64,000 nucleotides of DNA from Actinomadura craniellae (GTDB lineage: Bacteria; Actinomycetota; Actinomycetes; Streptosporangiales; Streptosporangiaceae), in assembly GCF_003289645.1 (NCBI RefSeq), contig NZ_QLYX01000003.1:248001-312000 (forward strand), read 5' to 3'. The position numbers were made by a program, and so were the translations under genes. The notes beneath the pieces were generated by a model that saw only the letters and a list, made by a program, of their open reading frames with translations, was not told the origin of the DNA and did not search any database. Positions 1 to 6,962 of this stretch are shown here, in pieces. Every line of letters starts with the position of its first letter. Position 1 is the stretch's first letter.

Positions 1-123
1 ACCGTCGAGCGGCTGGAGCGCCGGGGCCTGCGCGTCCTCACCCACACCCGCGTCCCGCCGGGCGACGGCGGCCTGAGCCTCGGCCAGGCCGCCGTCGCCG
101 CGGCCCGCTGCGGGCGGGGGTGA
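1..123 (+). CDS. hypF: HypF C-terminal end (partial, cut by window edge)
   Basis: The first 40 codons of the window read in frame 1 to a TGA and contain the segment VPPGDGGLSLGQAA. This matches the conserved C-terminal end of the carbamoyltransferase HypF (the usual form is PPNDGGLxLGQ). HypF makes the CN ligand precursor of the [NiFe] active site by loading carbamoyl groups onto the terminal cysteine of HypE. Only the last 40 residues are visible, so the catalytic domains cannot be checked. It faces right, whereas hypE at 10948-12030 faces left. Identification rests on one conserved motif plus the presence of the hydrogenase locus nearby. Confidence 0.8.
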   Translation, partial: TVERLERRGLRVLTHTRVPPGDGGLSLGQAAVAAARCGRG

Positions 124-154
124 CGGGAGAACGCTCGCCGGAGGGCGCTCCCGT
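123..154. terminator. Hairpin between convergent hypF and VOC gene
   Basis: Arms ACGGAG-like: ACGGGAG at 123-129 pairs with CTCCCGT at 148-154, with partial inner pairing. It starts on the last base of the hypF stop codon and lies between two convergent genes, as expected for a shared terminator. No T-tract follows. Confidence 0.45.
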
Positions 155-183
155 GGTCGGGCGGGCGCACCGGGACGGGCGGT

Positions 184-573
184 TCAGCCGTCGGCGGGCG
201 CGTTCCAGTCGACGAGCTGGACGATGACGCCGTTGGGGTCCCGCACCTGGAAGGCGCGCTCGCCCCACTCCTCGGCGGTCAGCGGCATGGTGATGGTGAC
301 GCCCTCGCCCTCCAGCCGGGCCAGTTCGCCCTCCAGGTCGTCCACCGTGAACGCGAGGATCAGCCCGCCGGCGTGGTCGTCGCGCTGGTCGGCGGGCAGT
401 GTCGGCAGCCCGCGCCGCAGGTAGATGACGTTCATGCCCGCGTCGTCCCGGGTCAGCGACGCGAACCCGTCGGCGCTCATCACGACCTGGAACCCGAAGT
501 GCCGCACGAGGAAGCCGCTGGACGCCTCGACGTCCTCCACGTTCAACGACACGGCCGAAGCGGTGATCTTCAA
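184..573 (-). CDS. VOC-family (glyoxalase/dioxygenase-fold) protein
   Basis: A 129-residue protein with the betaalphabetabetabeta pattern of the vicinal oxygen chelate superfamily: N-terminal LNVEDVEASSGFLVRHFGF and C-terminal AFQVRDPNGVIVQLVDW. The substrate cannot be predicted; members act as glyoxalases, dioxygenases or resistance proteins that bind small molecules. I chose the TTG at 573 because GGAGG lies four bases upstream; the open frame continues to an ATG at 666 but that stretch contains the palindromic operator at 604-630 and is unlikely to be coding. The tandem operator suggests control by an unseen TetR-type repressor. Confidence 0.85.
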   Translation of the reverse strand: MKITASAVSLNVEDVEASSGFLVRHFGFQVVMSADGFASLTRDDAGMNVIYLRRGLPTLPADQRDDHAGGLILAFTVDDLEGELARLEGEGVTITMPLTAEEWGERAFQVRDPNGVIVQLVDWNAPADG

Positions 574-600
574 GTGCCCTCCCTGGAGCCCGTCATCAAT

Positions 601-633
601 CTCTGTACGCCGTACATTATACGTCGTACAGAG
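601..633. promoter_or_regulatory. Tandem palindromic operator upstream of VOC gene
   Basis: TGTACGCCGTACA (604-616) is a perfect 13-base palindrome around a central C. TATACGTCGTACA (618-630) is a second copy with one mismatch. The outer flanks CTCTGTACG (601-609) and CGTACAGAG (625-633) also form a perfect inverted repeat, so the whole 33 bases is symmetric. The TACGNCGTA core is a pattern often bound by TetR-family repressors. It lies about 30 bases before the TTG start of the VOC gene. No repressor gene is adjacent. Confidence 0.7.
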
Positions 634-771
634 ATTGTTCGAATGCGGCGCCGACCCCTCCCTCAAGTGATCGGTCCCTCAACCGGCTGACAGGGCTCGC
701 CATCCCCAGCCCGGCGGCGCACCATCGCGAGGCGGGGCGGGCCGCCCACCTCCAGCGAAGAAATACACAGC

Positions 772-893
772 TGATCCTTCAGCATCCGAGGTGCCGTGGC
801 GCCCTGAAAGCTGAAGGATCACCTGGTCAGAGCCTAAGCAGTGGTGATCCTTCAGGATCCAGGGCGCCATAGCGCGCCGGATGCTGAAGGATC
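772..893. repeat. Pair of 50-base palindromic repeats (family A)
   Basis: Two hairpins lie 24 bases apart. Copy 1 (772-821) has 12-base perfect arms TGATCCTTCAGC and GCTGAAGGATCA. Copy 2 (846-893) has GATCCTTCAG and CTGAAGGATC arms, with a second inner pairing of ATCC/GGAT and GGCGC/GCGCC. The same sequence recurs as another pair at 8042-8156. They are intergenic and could be REP-like elements or bidirectional terminators. The 574-969 interval contains nothing else beyond the operator. Confidence 0.75.
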
Positions 894-969
894 TTTAACG
901 TTGCCGGGGCGCTCTGCGTTGAGGTCGGGGTTTCGACCGGGGCGTTCGCCGGGTGGGGATCGCCGTTCT

Positions 970-1398
970 TCAGGTGGGACCGAGCAGGTCCCAGCGGTTG
1001 CCGGCGAGGTCGAGGAACACGGCGACCCGGCCGTAGGGCTCGGTGCGCGGTGGGGTGACGAACTCGACGCCGGCCGCGCTCATCCGTGCGTGGGCGGCGT
1101 CGAAGTCGTCCACCCGGAGGAAGAAGCCGACACGGCCGGCGACCTGGTCGCCGACGGCGGCGGTCTGCCGTTCGCCGTCCGCCCGGGCGAGCAGGATTCC
1201 GGTTTCGGCGCCCGGCGGCCGGACGACGACCCAGCGTTTCGGACGGCCGTCGTTCGTCAGCGACGGCGCGTCCTCGACCAGGTCGAATCCCAGGGGGCCG
1301 GTGAAGAACTCGATGGCTCGGTCGTAGTCGTCCACGACGATCGTGATCAGGTCGAGTCGCACCTCCGCGAGGGTACGCGGCCCGCCGGGGTCAGGCAT
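970..1398 (-). CDS. VOC-family (glyoxalase-like) protein
   Basis: About 142 residues with a clear VOC fold signature: LITIVVDDYDRAIEFFTGPLGF at the start of the domain (broken here only as a description of strand and helix order) and a C-terminal VAVFLDLAGNRWDLLGP. It resembles the actinobacterial glyoxalase/bleomycin-resistance-like group of unknown substrate. The ATG at 1398 overlaps the stop of the upstream ATPase gene by eight bases, implying translational coupling. A GTG at 1362 is an alternative start that begins right at the domain. It shares an operon with the anti-sigma-type ATPase. Confidence 0.8.
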   Translation of the reverse strand: MPDPGGPRTLAEVRLDLITIVVDDYDRAIEFFTGPLGFDLVEDAPSLTNDGRPKRWVVVRPPGAETGILLARADGERQTAAVGDQVAGRVGFFLRVDDFDAAHARMSAAGVEFVTPPRTEPYGRVAVFLDLAGNRWDLLGPT

Positions 1399-1822
1399 CG
1401 AGCGAGGCACAGACCCACTTGCCGGGACGGGTCCGCTCGATCCAGCACTCGCGGGCGAGCGTGGCGACGATACCGAGACCCCAGCCACCGTTCCGGTCGA
1501 AGTTCTCCGGTCGGAGATCGAGCGATTCCGCGGTGATGGCCGGGGGCGGGCCGGGCTTGGGAATCCGGTCGTCCGCGTCCCAGACGGCCATGACGATCCC
1601 TTCCATCCGGGGCCCGGCGAAGAGCCGGATGATGCCACCCGGCGGCGTGACGGCCACGGCGTTGTTCACCAATTCGGCCATGATCAGAATTCCGTCGTCC
1701 ACGGCGTGGGGAAGGCCGATGTTCAGCAGGACTTCGGTCACGGCTGAACGCGCCAGACCCGCCACCGCCTTGCTTGCGAGAACGTCCCGGCAATAGATGA
1801 TGTTGCTCCTTGTGGCCGTCAT
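1391..1822 (-). CDS. Anti-sigma-factor-type ATP-binding protein (HATPase_c, RsbW-like)
   Basis: A 143-residue single-domain HATPase. The N box is MAELVNNAV, the G1-like motif is WDADDRIPKP and the G2-like motif is GGWGLGIVA. Proteins of this size in actinomycetes are RsbW/SpoIIAB-like regulators that bind sigma factors or act with partner-switching systems, but many are orphans of unknown target. The ATG at 1822 is preferred since GGGAG sits six bases upstream; ATG 1828 is the alternative. It is divergent from the XRE/DUF5753 regulator at 1921, a frequent pairing in actinomycetes, and precedes a VOC gene in the same operon. Confidence 0.85.
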   Translation of the reverse strand: MTATRSNIIYCRDVLASKAVAGLARSAVTEVLLNIGLPHAVDDGILIMAELVNNAVAVTPPGGIIRLFAGPRMEGIVMAVWDADDRIPKPGPPPAITAESLDLRPENFDRNGGWGLGIVATLARECWIERTRPGKWVCASLDA

Positions 1823-1920
1823 CGGCATCTCCCGAAAATCTCTGCGAATTACGACACAGAGTGGCGGGAGGAGAAGTAATGTCGCTACGTTCCCGAACCG
1901 ATCGCAACGCTGGAGGAGTG

Positions 1921-2736
1921 ATGACCACCGTCCGAGAACTGCTCGACCCCGACCGCTCCCTGTGGCATCTCATAGCCGTTGAACTGCGCAGACAGCGCGA
2001 GCTGAACAGGCTCTCCGGCTCTCGACTGGGGGTGGTACTCGACTGCGACCGCTCCACTGTTTCCAGGTACGAATCCGGGATCCTCAAGCTTCCAATCAAG
2101 CACGCCAAGATCCTCGACCGCGAATGGGGGACGGAAGGGCTATTTGCCCGACTTGTTCATTACGCGAAGTCCAAGAACAGCGAGGACTGGTTCATCGGCC
2201 TGACCGAGTACGAGGCGTACGCAACAAGAATCAAGATGTGGGAGGTTTCGTGGGTTCCCGGTCTGCTCCAAACCCCCGACTACGCGCGGGCGGCCTTGGC
2301 CGTGGGCATAGTCGACGACCCGGAAGCCGCTCTGGAAAAGAGAATGTCTCGCCAGGCGGCGGTTTTCGGCCGCCCCAAGCCGCCGTACATCTCGGTCCTC
2401 CTGAATTGGACCGTGCTCGCGCAGCCGGTGGGAAGCGCGAAAGTGATGCGGGAGCAACTGGCCCGCCTGCTCGAAGTGGGAGAACTCCCCAACGTCAGCG
2501 TGCGAGTGGTGGAGCAGGGCTCCGCGGCTCATGTGGGACTGGACGGTTCCTGCATGCTCTTTACGGTGGATGATAGGGACATCGGCTACGCGGACGCCCC
2601 CCACGGCGGGCGGTTGATCCGCGATCTGGCCGAGGTGCACAACATTGCGGTGCGGTTCGACCGCATCGGCGACATGGCAGCCCCCGTGGGCCCGTCACGG
2701 GCCCTGATCGAGAAAGCGATGGAGAGCTACCGATGA
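1921..2736 (+). CDS. XRE-type helix-turn-helix regulator with DUF5753 domain
   Basis: A 271-residue protein. The N-terminal region (about 15-70) has the XRE HTH with SRLGVVLDCDRSTVSRYESG. The rest matches DUF5753, marked by WVPGLLQTPDYARA and the region ending in HNIAVRFDRIGDMA. Actinomycetes have many such regulators, paired with small DUF397 proteins (the BldB/WhiJ-like family), that influence development and secondary metabolism. The ATG at 1921 has GGAGG four bases upstream. It overlaps the first DUF397 gene by ATGA, so the two are translated together. Its target is not visible. Confidence 0.9.
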   Translation: MTTVRELLDPDRSLWHLIAVELRRQRELNRLSGSRLGVVLDCDRSTVSRYESGILKLPIKHAKILDREWGTEGLFARLVHYAKSKNSEDWFIGLTEYEAYATRIKMWEVSWVPGLLQTPDYARAALAVGIVDDPEAALEKRMSRQAAVFGRPKPPYISVLLNWTVLAQPVGSAKVMREQLARLLEVGELPNVSVRVVEQGSAAHVGLDGSCMLFTVDDRDIGYADAPHGGRLIRDLAEVHNIAVRFDRIGDMAAPVGPSRALIEKAMESYR

Positions 2737-2918
2737 GCAAGTGGCGCAAGTCCAGTCGCAGCAACTCCAGTGGCGGAGCCTGCGTGGAGATCGCGAACCT
2801 CGCCGGAAACATCGGCGTGCGCGACAGCAAGGCCCCCGATGCCGGCCACCTCACTCTCTCCCCTGAGGGCTTCGCCGCCCTTCTGGACCGTGTGAAGCGG
2901 GCCGGATCGGGCTTCTAG
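2733..2918 (+). CDS. DUF397 protein, copy a
   Basis: 61 residues starting MSKWRKSSRSNSSGG, with the typical DUF397 pattern W+KSS.S...G.CVE, then VRDSKAP and a C-terminal LTLSPEGFAALLDRVK. DUF397 proteins partner with the adjacent XRE/DUF5753 regulators. Start overlaps the upstream stop by four bases. It is nearly identical to copy c at 3266-3451 (four or five residue changes), showing recent duplication. Confidence 0.9.
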   Translation: MSKWRKSSRSNSSGGACVEIANLAGNIGVRDSKAPDAGHLTLSPEGFAALLDRVKRAGSGF

Positions 2919-2935
2919 CCTGGCCACGCTCCGGT

Positions 2936-3004
2936 TCACACCGGGCCGGTCACGGTCTGGCCCTGCGGGGCGACGGTGAGGAGATACTTGTCCTGGGAGG
3001 GCGG
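2936..3004 (-). pseudogene. Duplicated tail fragment of a decayed methyltransferase gene
   Basis: On the minus strand this stretch reads DKYLLTVAPQGQTVTGPV then a stop. The longer homologous fragment at 3469-3700 reads GRPAQDSYLLTIAPQGQTV. The pattern W....GRP..D...LT..P.GQ.V resembles the C-terminus of actinobacterial protein-L-isoaspartate-O-methyltransferase-like proteins found with DUF397/XRE clusters. It was copied as part of the tandem duplication. Family assignment is tentative. Confidence 0.4.
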
Positions 3005-3056
3005 CGATGAGCGCCGACGAGTCCCTGTCCTTGCTTCATCGCATCGTGGAGGGTCT

Positions 3057-3269
3057 ATGAACACGCCGGACCTGTCGGCCGCCCGGTGGCGCAGGAGCAG
3101 TCGCAGCGGAGACACGGGCGGGAACTGTGTCGAGTTGGCAGGGCTCGCCTCCCACGTGGCGCTTCGGGATTCCAAGGATCCAGACGGCCCCGCCCTGGTC
3201 TTCCCGGCGGCAGACTTCGCCGACATCCTCCACCGGATCAAGGCCGGCATGCTGGAGAGTCACCGATGA
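3057..3269 (+). CDS. DUF397 protein, copy b
   Basis: 70 residues. MNTPDLSAARWRRSSRSGD leads into the DUF397 pattern with NCVELAG, VALRDSKDPDGPALVF and DFADILHRIK. It is diverged from copies a and c. The ATG at 3057 has GGAGGG five bases upstream; an earlier ATG at 2976 is in frame but has no support. Its stop overlaps the start of copy c (ATGA). It lies between the two duplicated units, so it may be the older partner gene. Confidence 0.85.
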   Translation: MNTPDLSAARWRRSSRSGDTGGNCVELAGLASHVALRDSKDPDGPALVFPAADFADILHRIKAGMLESHR

Positions 3270-3451
3270 GCAAGTGGCGCAAGTCCAGTCGCAGCAACAC
3301 CAGTGGCGGAGCCTGCGTGGAGGTTGCGAATCTCGCCGGAAACATCGGCGTGCGCGATAGCAAGGCCCCCGCCGCCGGCTATCTAACTCTCTCCCCCGAG
3401 GGCTTCGCCGCCCTTCTGGACCGTGTGAAGCGGGCCGGATCGGGCTTCTAG
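3266..3451 (+). CDS. DUF397 protein, copy c
   Basis: 61 residues, almost identical to copy a (MSKWRKSSRSNTSGG and LTLSPEGFAALLDRVK). Most differences at DNA level are single substitutions. The start overlaps copy b by four bases. With copy a it shows a duplication of about 270 bases at 2733-3004 and 3266-3537, an offset of 533 bases. Confidence 0.9.
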   Translation: MSKWRKSSRSNTSGGACVEVANLAGNIGVRDSKAPAAGYLTLSPEGFAALLDRVKRAGSGF

Positions 3452-3468
3452 CCCGGCCATGCTCCAGT

Positions 3469-3700
3469 TCACACCGGGCCGGTCACGGTCTGGCCCTGCG
3501 GGGCGATGGTGAGAAGGTAACTGTCCTGGGCGGGGCGGCCGTGGCGCTCCCACGCGGCCACGGCCCGCTCGGCGTTCTCCCACAGCCGGCCCGGTTGTCG
3601 CCGCTCGTCAGGGATAAGTTCCAGCAAAGTGGTAACTAGTAGTTGTTCCTGGACAGCAAGGTGTAGGCGGGTGCGGATCGGGTGTGGCTCAAGTGCCCGG
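3469..3700 (-). pseudogene. Remnant of a methyltransferase-like gene (C-terminal part)
   Basis: The minus strand encodes, without stop, IRTRLHLAVQEQLLVTTLLE, then LWENAERAVAAWERHGRPAQ and LLTIAPQGQTVTGPV. The last part fits the conserved C-terminus of PCMT-like O-methyltransferases that accompany XRE/DUF397 genes. The upstream part is low quality and has no start or SAM-binding motif, so I read it as a gene remnant. A genuine small ORF of up to 108 residues (from 3795) is the alternative. The family call rests on one short pattern. Confidence 0.4.
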
Positions 3701-3793
3701 TTCCGGCCGCCTGCCGGACCGCCATCGGGCTGACCACGCCGGTGGGCGTGCCGTTCACCGGCGGTGGCGGGCGAAGAGCATCGGGGGTTGCTC

Positions 3794-4690
3794 ATGGCTG
3801 TGACGCGTCACCACACCACTCGGGTGAACGGGCTGGATGTCTTCTACCGGGAGGCGGGGGATCCGGGGGGACCGGGCGTCGTGCTGCTGCACGGGACGCC
3901 GACGAGTTCGTTCATGTTCCGCGACCTGATCCCGCGGCTGGCCGAGGACTACCACGTCGTGGCGCCCGACTACATCGGCTTCGGGCTGAGCGGGGCGCCG
4001 CGGACGGACGAGTTCGACTACACCTTCGACGGGCTGACCGACGTGGTCGACGCCCTGCTCACCGACCTCAGCCTGCACGACTACGCCCTCTACGTGCAGG
4101 ACTACGGCGCCCCGGTGGGCTGGCGCCTGGCGCTGCGGCACCCGGAGCACGTCACCGCGGTCATCACGCAGAACGGCAACGCCTACGACGAGGGTTTCGT
4201 CCCGGCGTTCTGGGAGCCGCTGTGGCGTTACGCCGGGCACCGCACGCCGGAGAACGCCGTGCCACTGCTGGACGCGCTGAGCCTGGACATGATCCGCTGG
4301 CAGTACACCCACGGCGTGCCGGACCCGGCGGTCGTCAGCCCGGACACCTGGATGCACGACTACTACCAGGTCAGCCGCCCGGGCAACCCGGAGATCCAGC
4401 TCGCCCTGTTCGCGGACTATCCCTCGAACGTGGCCCTGTACCCGGCCGTGCACGACTACTTCCGCTCCTCGCGGGTGCCGCTGCTCGCCGTCTGGGGGCG
4501 CAACGACGAGATCTTCGGCCCGGACGGGGCACGGGCCTTCATGCGCGACCTCCCCGACGCCGAGATCCACCTTCTCGACGGCGGCCACTTCCTCCTGGAA
4601 TCGCATCTCGACGAGGCCACCCCGATCATCCGGGACTTCCTCGCCCGCACCTTCACGGCGCCCAGGCAACCCGAACGGACCCCCTCGTAG
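3794..4690 (+). CDS. Alpha/beta hydrolase, haloalkane dehalogenase/epoxide hydrolase-like
   Basis: 298 residues. VVLLHGTPTSSF supplies the oxyanion loop (HG at about 33-34). The nucleophile elbow is YVQDYGAPVGW with Asp103 in place of the usual Ser, as in haloalkane dehalogenases and epoxide hydrolases. The acid is probably in VWGRNDEIF and the catalytic His in DGGHFLLE. An Asp nucleophile indicates hydrolysis through an ester intermediate on haloalkane, epoxide or similar bonds; the true substrate is unknown. Start ATG 3794 follows a GGGGG stretch; an in-frame ATG at 3764 is less likely. No operon partners. Confidence 0.88.
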   Translation: MAVTRHHTTRVNGLDVFYREAGDPGGPGVVLLHGTPTSSFMFRDLIPRLAEDYHVVAPDYIGFGLSGAPRTDEFDYTFDGLTDVVDALLTDLSLHDYALYVQDYGAPVGWRLALRHPEHVTAVITQNGNAYDEGFVPAFWEPLWRYAGHRTPENAVPLLDALSLDMIRWQYTHGVPDPAVVSPDTWMHDYYQVSRPGNPEIQLALFADYPSNVALYPAVHDYFRSSRVPLLAVWGRNDEIFGPDGARAFMRDLPDAEIHLLDGGHFLLESHLDEATPIIRDFLARTFTAPRQPERTPS

Positions 4691-4737
4691 GGCCGCGCGG
4701 CCGCAAGGGCGGGCGCCGGGCCTGCGACCCGTGGAAC

Positions 4738-4773
4738 CCCTGCCGGGCGGCCGGGACCGGCCGCCCGGCAGGG
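4738..4773. terminator. Bidirectional terminator hairpin
   Basis: A perfect 17-base inverted repeat (4738-4754 and 4757-4773) with a two-base spacer lies between the convergent hydrolase and secreted-protein genes. It is GC-only apart from one A/T pair and has no T-tract, the common form of terminator in high-GC actinomycetes. Confidence 0.75.
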
Positions 4774-4781
4774 CGCCGGGT

Positions 4782-5312
4782 TCAGCAGCGGAAGGTGTGA
4801 CTCACCGGGAGCCCGACGGTCCACACCTCGCCGGGGGCGTGCCAGCCGACCCCGGCCTCGGCGCGGACCACCGCGCCGTAACCGCATTGCATGAGGCCGC
4901 TGGATCCGGTGTCGGAGGATCCGGAACCGCCCGCGTCACCGTTGTAGGTGTTGACCACCTCGGTGGTGCAGTTCCCGCCCTGGGAGTTGCACTGCAGGAT
5001 CCGGACGTAGAAGACATCCACGGTGTAGCTGGTCCTGCCGGGGACGTCCCGCACGGTGGCGTAGCCGCGGATGCGGTTGTTCGCCGGGTCGTAGTTGATC
5101 CAGGCGCACCGCTCGACCTGGTCTCCCATGCAGTGCCGTGTGCTCTCGACGGGGTACGCGTGGGCCGTTCCCGGCGTGAGCACCAGCGCCCCGGCCGTCG
5201 CGGCCATGACCAGCGAGCCGGTCAGCGCCCGCCGCCTCCTCCTGGACGCCTTGCGCACCGGGGTGGCGGGCCTCGACCCACCGGAGAGGGGCCGGGTGGT
5301 GGTCTGCTGCAT
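4782..5312 (-). CDS. Secreted six-cysteine protein of unknown function
   Basis: 176 residues. The N-terminus has an arginine run (RKASRRRRRALTG) followed by a hydrophobic core and an AHA cleavage site before YPVEST, so export by Sec or Tat is likely. The mature part of about 135 residues has six cysteines, probably three disulfides, and a Gly/Ser-rich stretch GGSGSSDTGSSG. I do not recognise a family. AAGGAGGG lies six bases before the ATG at 5312. The 310 bases upstream (5313-5622) contain no gene; they hold a perfect palindrome TGGCGTCACGCCA at 5390-5402 that could be a regulatory site. Confidence 0.75.
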   Translation of the reverse strand: MQQTTTRPLSGGSRPATPVRKASRRRRRALTGSLVMAATAGALVLTPGTAHAYPVESTRHCMGDQVERCAWINYDPANNRIRGYATVRDVPGRTSYTVDVFYVRILQCNSQGGNCTTEVVNTYNGDAGGSGSSDTGSSGLMQCGYGAVVRAEAGVGWHAPGEVWTVGLPVSHTFRC

Positions 5313-5378
5313 GTGTCCCTCCTTGAGACGGGCAGCCGGTGGGGCACCGCCGCGAACGGGTCCACGCCCGTCCGGCGG

Positions 5379-5402
5379 GTGACGCGGTGTGGCGTCACGC
5401 CA
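5379..5402. promoter_or_regulatory. Palindromic site upstream of secreted protein gene
   Basis: TGGCGTCACGCCA at 5390-5402 is a perfect 13-base palindrome, and GTGACG-N8-CGTCAC (5379-5398) overlaps it. It lies about 75 bases before the ATG at 5312. This may be an operator; nothing identifies the regulator. Confidence 0.4.
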
Positions 5403-5622
5403 GGAGTCCACGGCCGTCTCGCCCCGGTCCACAAGGTGGCCAGCCGTCCGGGACAGACCCGGCCGGCCCGTCGCCCCGGCGACCGGCCGGAACGTGTGGT
5501 GCGGGCCGCCGCGGTGGTGGGGTCGGGCAGTGCCCCCGGGCCCGTTCGTGGTCATCGGGACCGGCCGAGTCGCGGGATGCGGACCGCCGGGGCGGTGGAA
5601 TCCGCCCGGGCCCGGCTCGGCG

Positions 5623-6792
5623 TTATCGGGATCGGCCGTGTTCGAGGCGGCGGAAGGCGAACCAGAGGGCGGCCAGGGCGGTGGCGAACGCGGGCAGCCA
5701 GAGCAGCCGGGCCGCCGCCCAGCCCGCGCCGTCGGGGGCGGTGTGCAGGCCGGGCAGGACGCCGCAGGGCAGGGCGATCAGCGCGACGGCCATCATCGCG
5801 GTCTGGTGCCACAGGAACACCGTCATCGCCGACATGTTGGCCAGTGCCACCCCGGCCCACACGCGGGGCCGGCGCGTCCACCGGGCCAGTCGGTCCCGGG
5901 CGAGCAGGGCCAGGCCGACCTGGGCGGCCCCGAAGGTCATGGCGGCGAGGGTGGGCGGGTTCAGGTTGGAGACCGGTTCGCCCGGGACCCCCACCATGCT
6001 CGCCGGGTAACCGGCCCACAGGACGAGGGCGGCCGTGGCGGCCGTGCCACCGGCCAGCAGGGCGGCCGCGGCCCGCCGGGAGGCCAGCGCGCCGCCGGCC
6101 CAGGCCACCCCCAGGTAGTACGGGACCAGCCAGCCGGCGAGCACGTTCGCCCAGCCGAGCCAGGCCGGGCCGCCGAACCCCCAGGGGTCCCCGTCCGCCG
6201 TCCCGGGCCCGAACCGGCACACGTCGACCAGCGCCGTCACCCCGAGCGGGAGCAGCACCCCCGCCAGGCCCAGCCGGTGCCACAGCGCCACCACCAGCGG
6301 GGCGAGCGCGGTGAGCGCGCCGAACACCAGCAGGAACCACAGCGGGCTGAGCACGAGCTTGACCAGCGGCCGCAACTCGCCGGACGTGAACCCGGCCGCC
6401 CACAGCACGGTGGTGAGGAGTGTCCACCCGAGCAGCAGGGCGGGCACCGGGCGGAGCAACCTGGTCAGGCGCCGCCGCGCCCAGGGGAGGTACGGGGTGC
6501 CCTGCCGCCGGCCGCGCGCCGCGGAGTAGCCGCCGACCAGGAAGAACACCGCCAGCGTCTGGAGCAGCCAGGACACCGGGACGAAGGCGGGCACGGACGC
6601 CAGCGGGCTGGCCACCCGGAGCCGGCCGTCGCCGGTCACCACGAGCGCGGTGACCAGCCAGTGGCCGGCGACGACGCCGAGGATCGCCAGGGCGCGCAGC
6701 GCGTCCACCGTGCGGTCCCGGCCCGGCGGGGTCATGGCCTCGATGCGGGCCACCAGGCCCTTCGGTGGGGCGGGCGGGGCGGAACCGGGCAC
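5623..6792 (-). CDS. Acyltransferase family 3 membrane protein
   Basis: 389 residues with about ten hydrophobic segments. The N-terminal RTVDALRALAILGVVAGHW is the acyltransferase-3 signature with the His in the first helix. A basic loop ARRRLTRLLRP follows the third segment and a later FLWHQTAMM provides another conserved His. These enzymes transfer acyl groups to sugars, lipids or antibiotics at the membrane. Neighbours give no substrate. The downstream flank (6793-6962) contains a short tandem repeat and no gene. Confidence 0.88.
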   Translation of the reverse strand: MPGSAPPAPPKGLVARIEAMTPPGRDRTVDALRALAILGVVAGHWLVTALVVTGDGRLRVASPLASVPAFVPVSWLLQTLAVFFLVGGYSAARGRRQGTPYLPWARRRLTRLLRPVPALLLGWTLLTTVLWAAGFTSGELRPLVKLVLSPLWFLLVFGALTALAPLVVALWHRLGLAGVLLPLGVTALVDVCRFGPGTADGDPWGFGGPAWLGWANVLAGWLVPYYLGVAWAGGALASRRAAAALLAGGTAATAALVLWAGYPASMVGVPGEPVSNLNPPTLAAMTFGAAQVGLALLARDRLARWTRRPRVWAGVALANMSAMTVFLWHQTAMMAVALIALPCGVLPGLHTAPDGAGWAAARLLWLPAFATALAALWFAFRRLEHGRSR

Positions 6793-6814
6793 GGTCGTCC
6801 TCCAGGTCGTCGTC

Positions 6815-6878
6815 GGTCAGCGGGCTGGGCGGTCAGCGGGCTGGGCGGTCAGTGGGCTAGGTGGTCAGCGGGCCAGGC
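6815..6878. repeat. Four tandem copies of a 16-base unit
   Basis: GGTCAGCGGGCTGGGC occurs at 6815-6830 and 6831-6846 exactly, then with two or three changes at 6847-6862 and 6863-6878, with a further decayed copy beyond. It sits in the promoter-side gap of the acyltransferase gene. Confidence 0.85.
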
Positions 6879-6962
6879 GGTGGCAGGCCAGTCGGTTGGC
6901 GGGCAGGGCGGTCAGATGTCGGGCGGTGCGGTTCGTGCGCCGCGTGGTCGCGGCGTACCGGT

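Larger units (their letters stand above)
2733..3537. repeat. Tandem duplication of DUF397 gene plus downstream tail
   Basis: 2733-3004 and 3266-3537 align without gaps across the DUF397 gene and the following 85 bases. The two copies differ at scattered positions only. The 533-base unit comprises DUF397-a, the methyltransferase tail fragment and DUF397-b. The right copy retains more of the methyltransferase remnant. Confidence 0.85.

Noticed and set aside
184-666. Longer 160-residue start for the first VOC gene
   Set aside because: The extra 31 codons run through the perfect operator palindromes and have no VOC homology; the TTG at 573 has a ribosome site.
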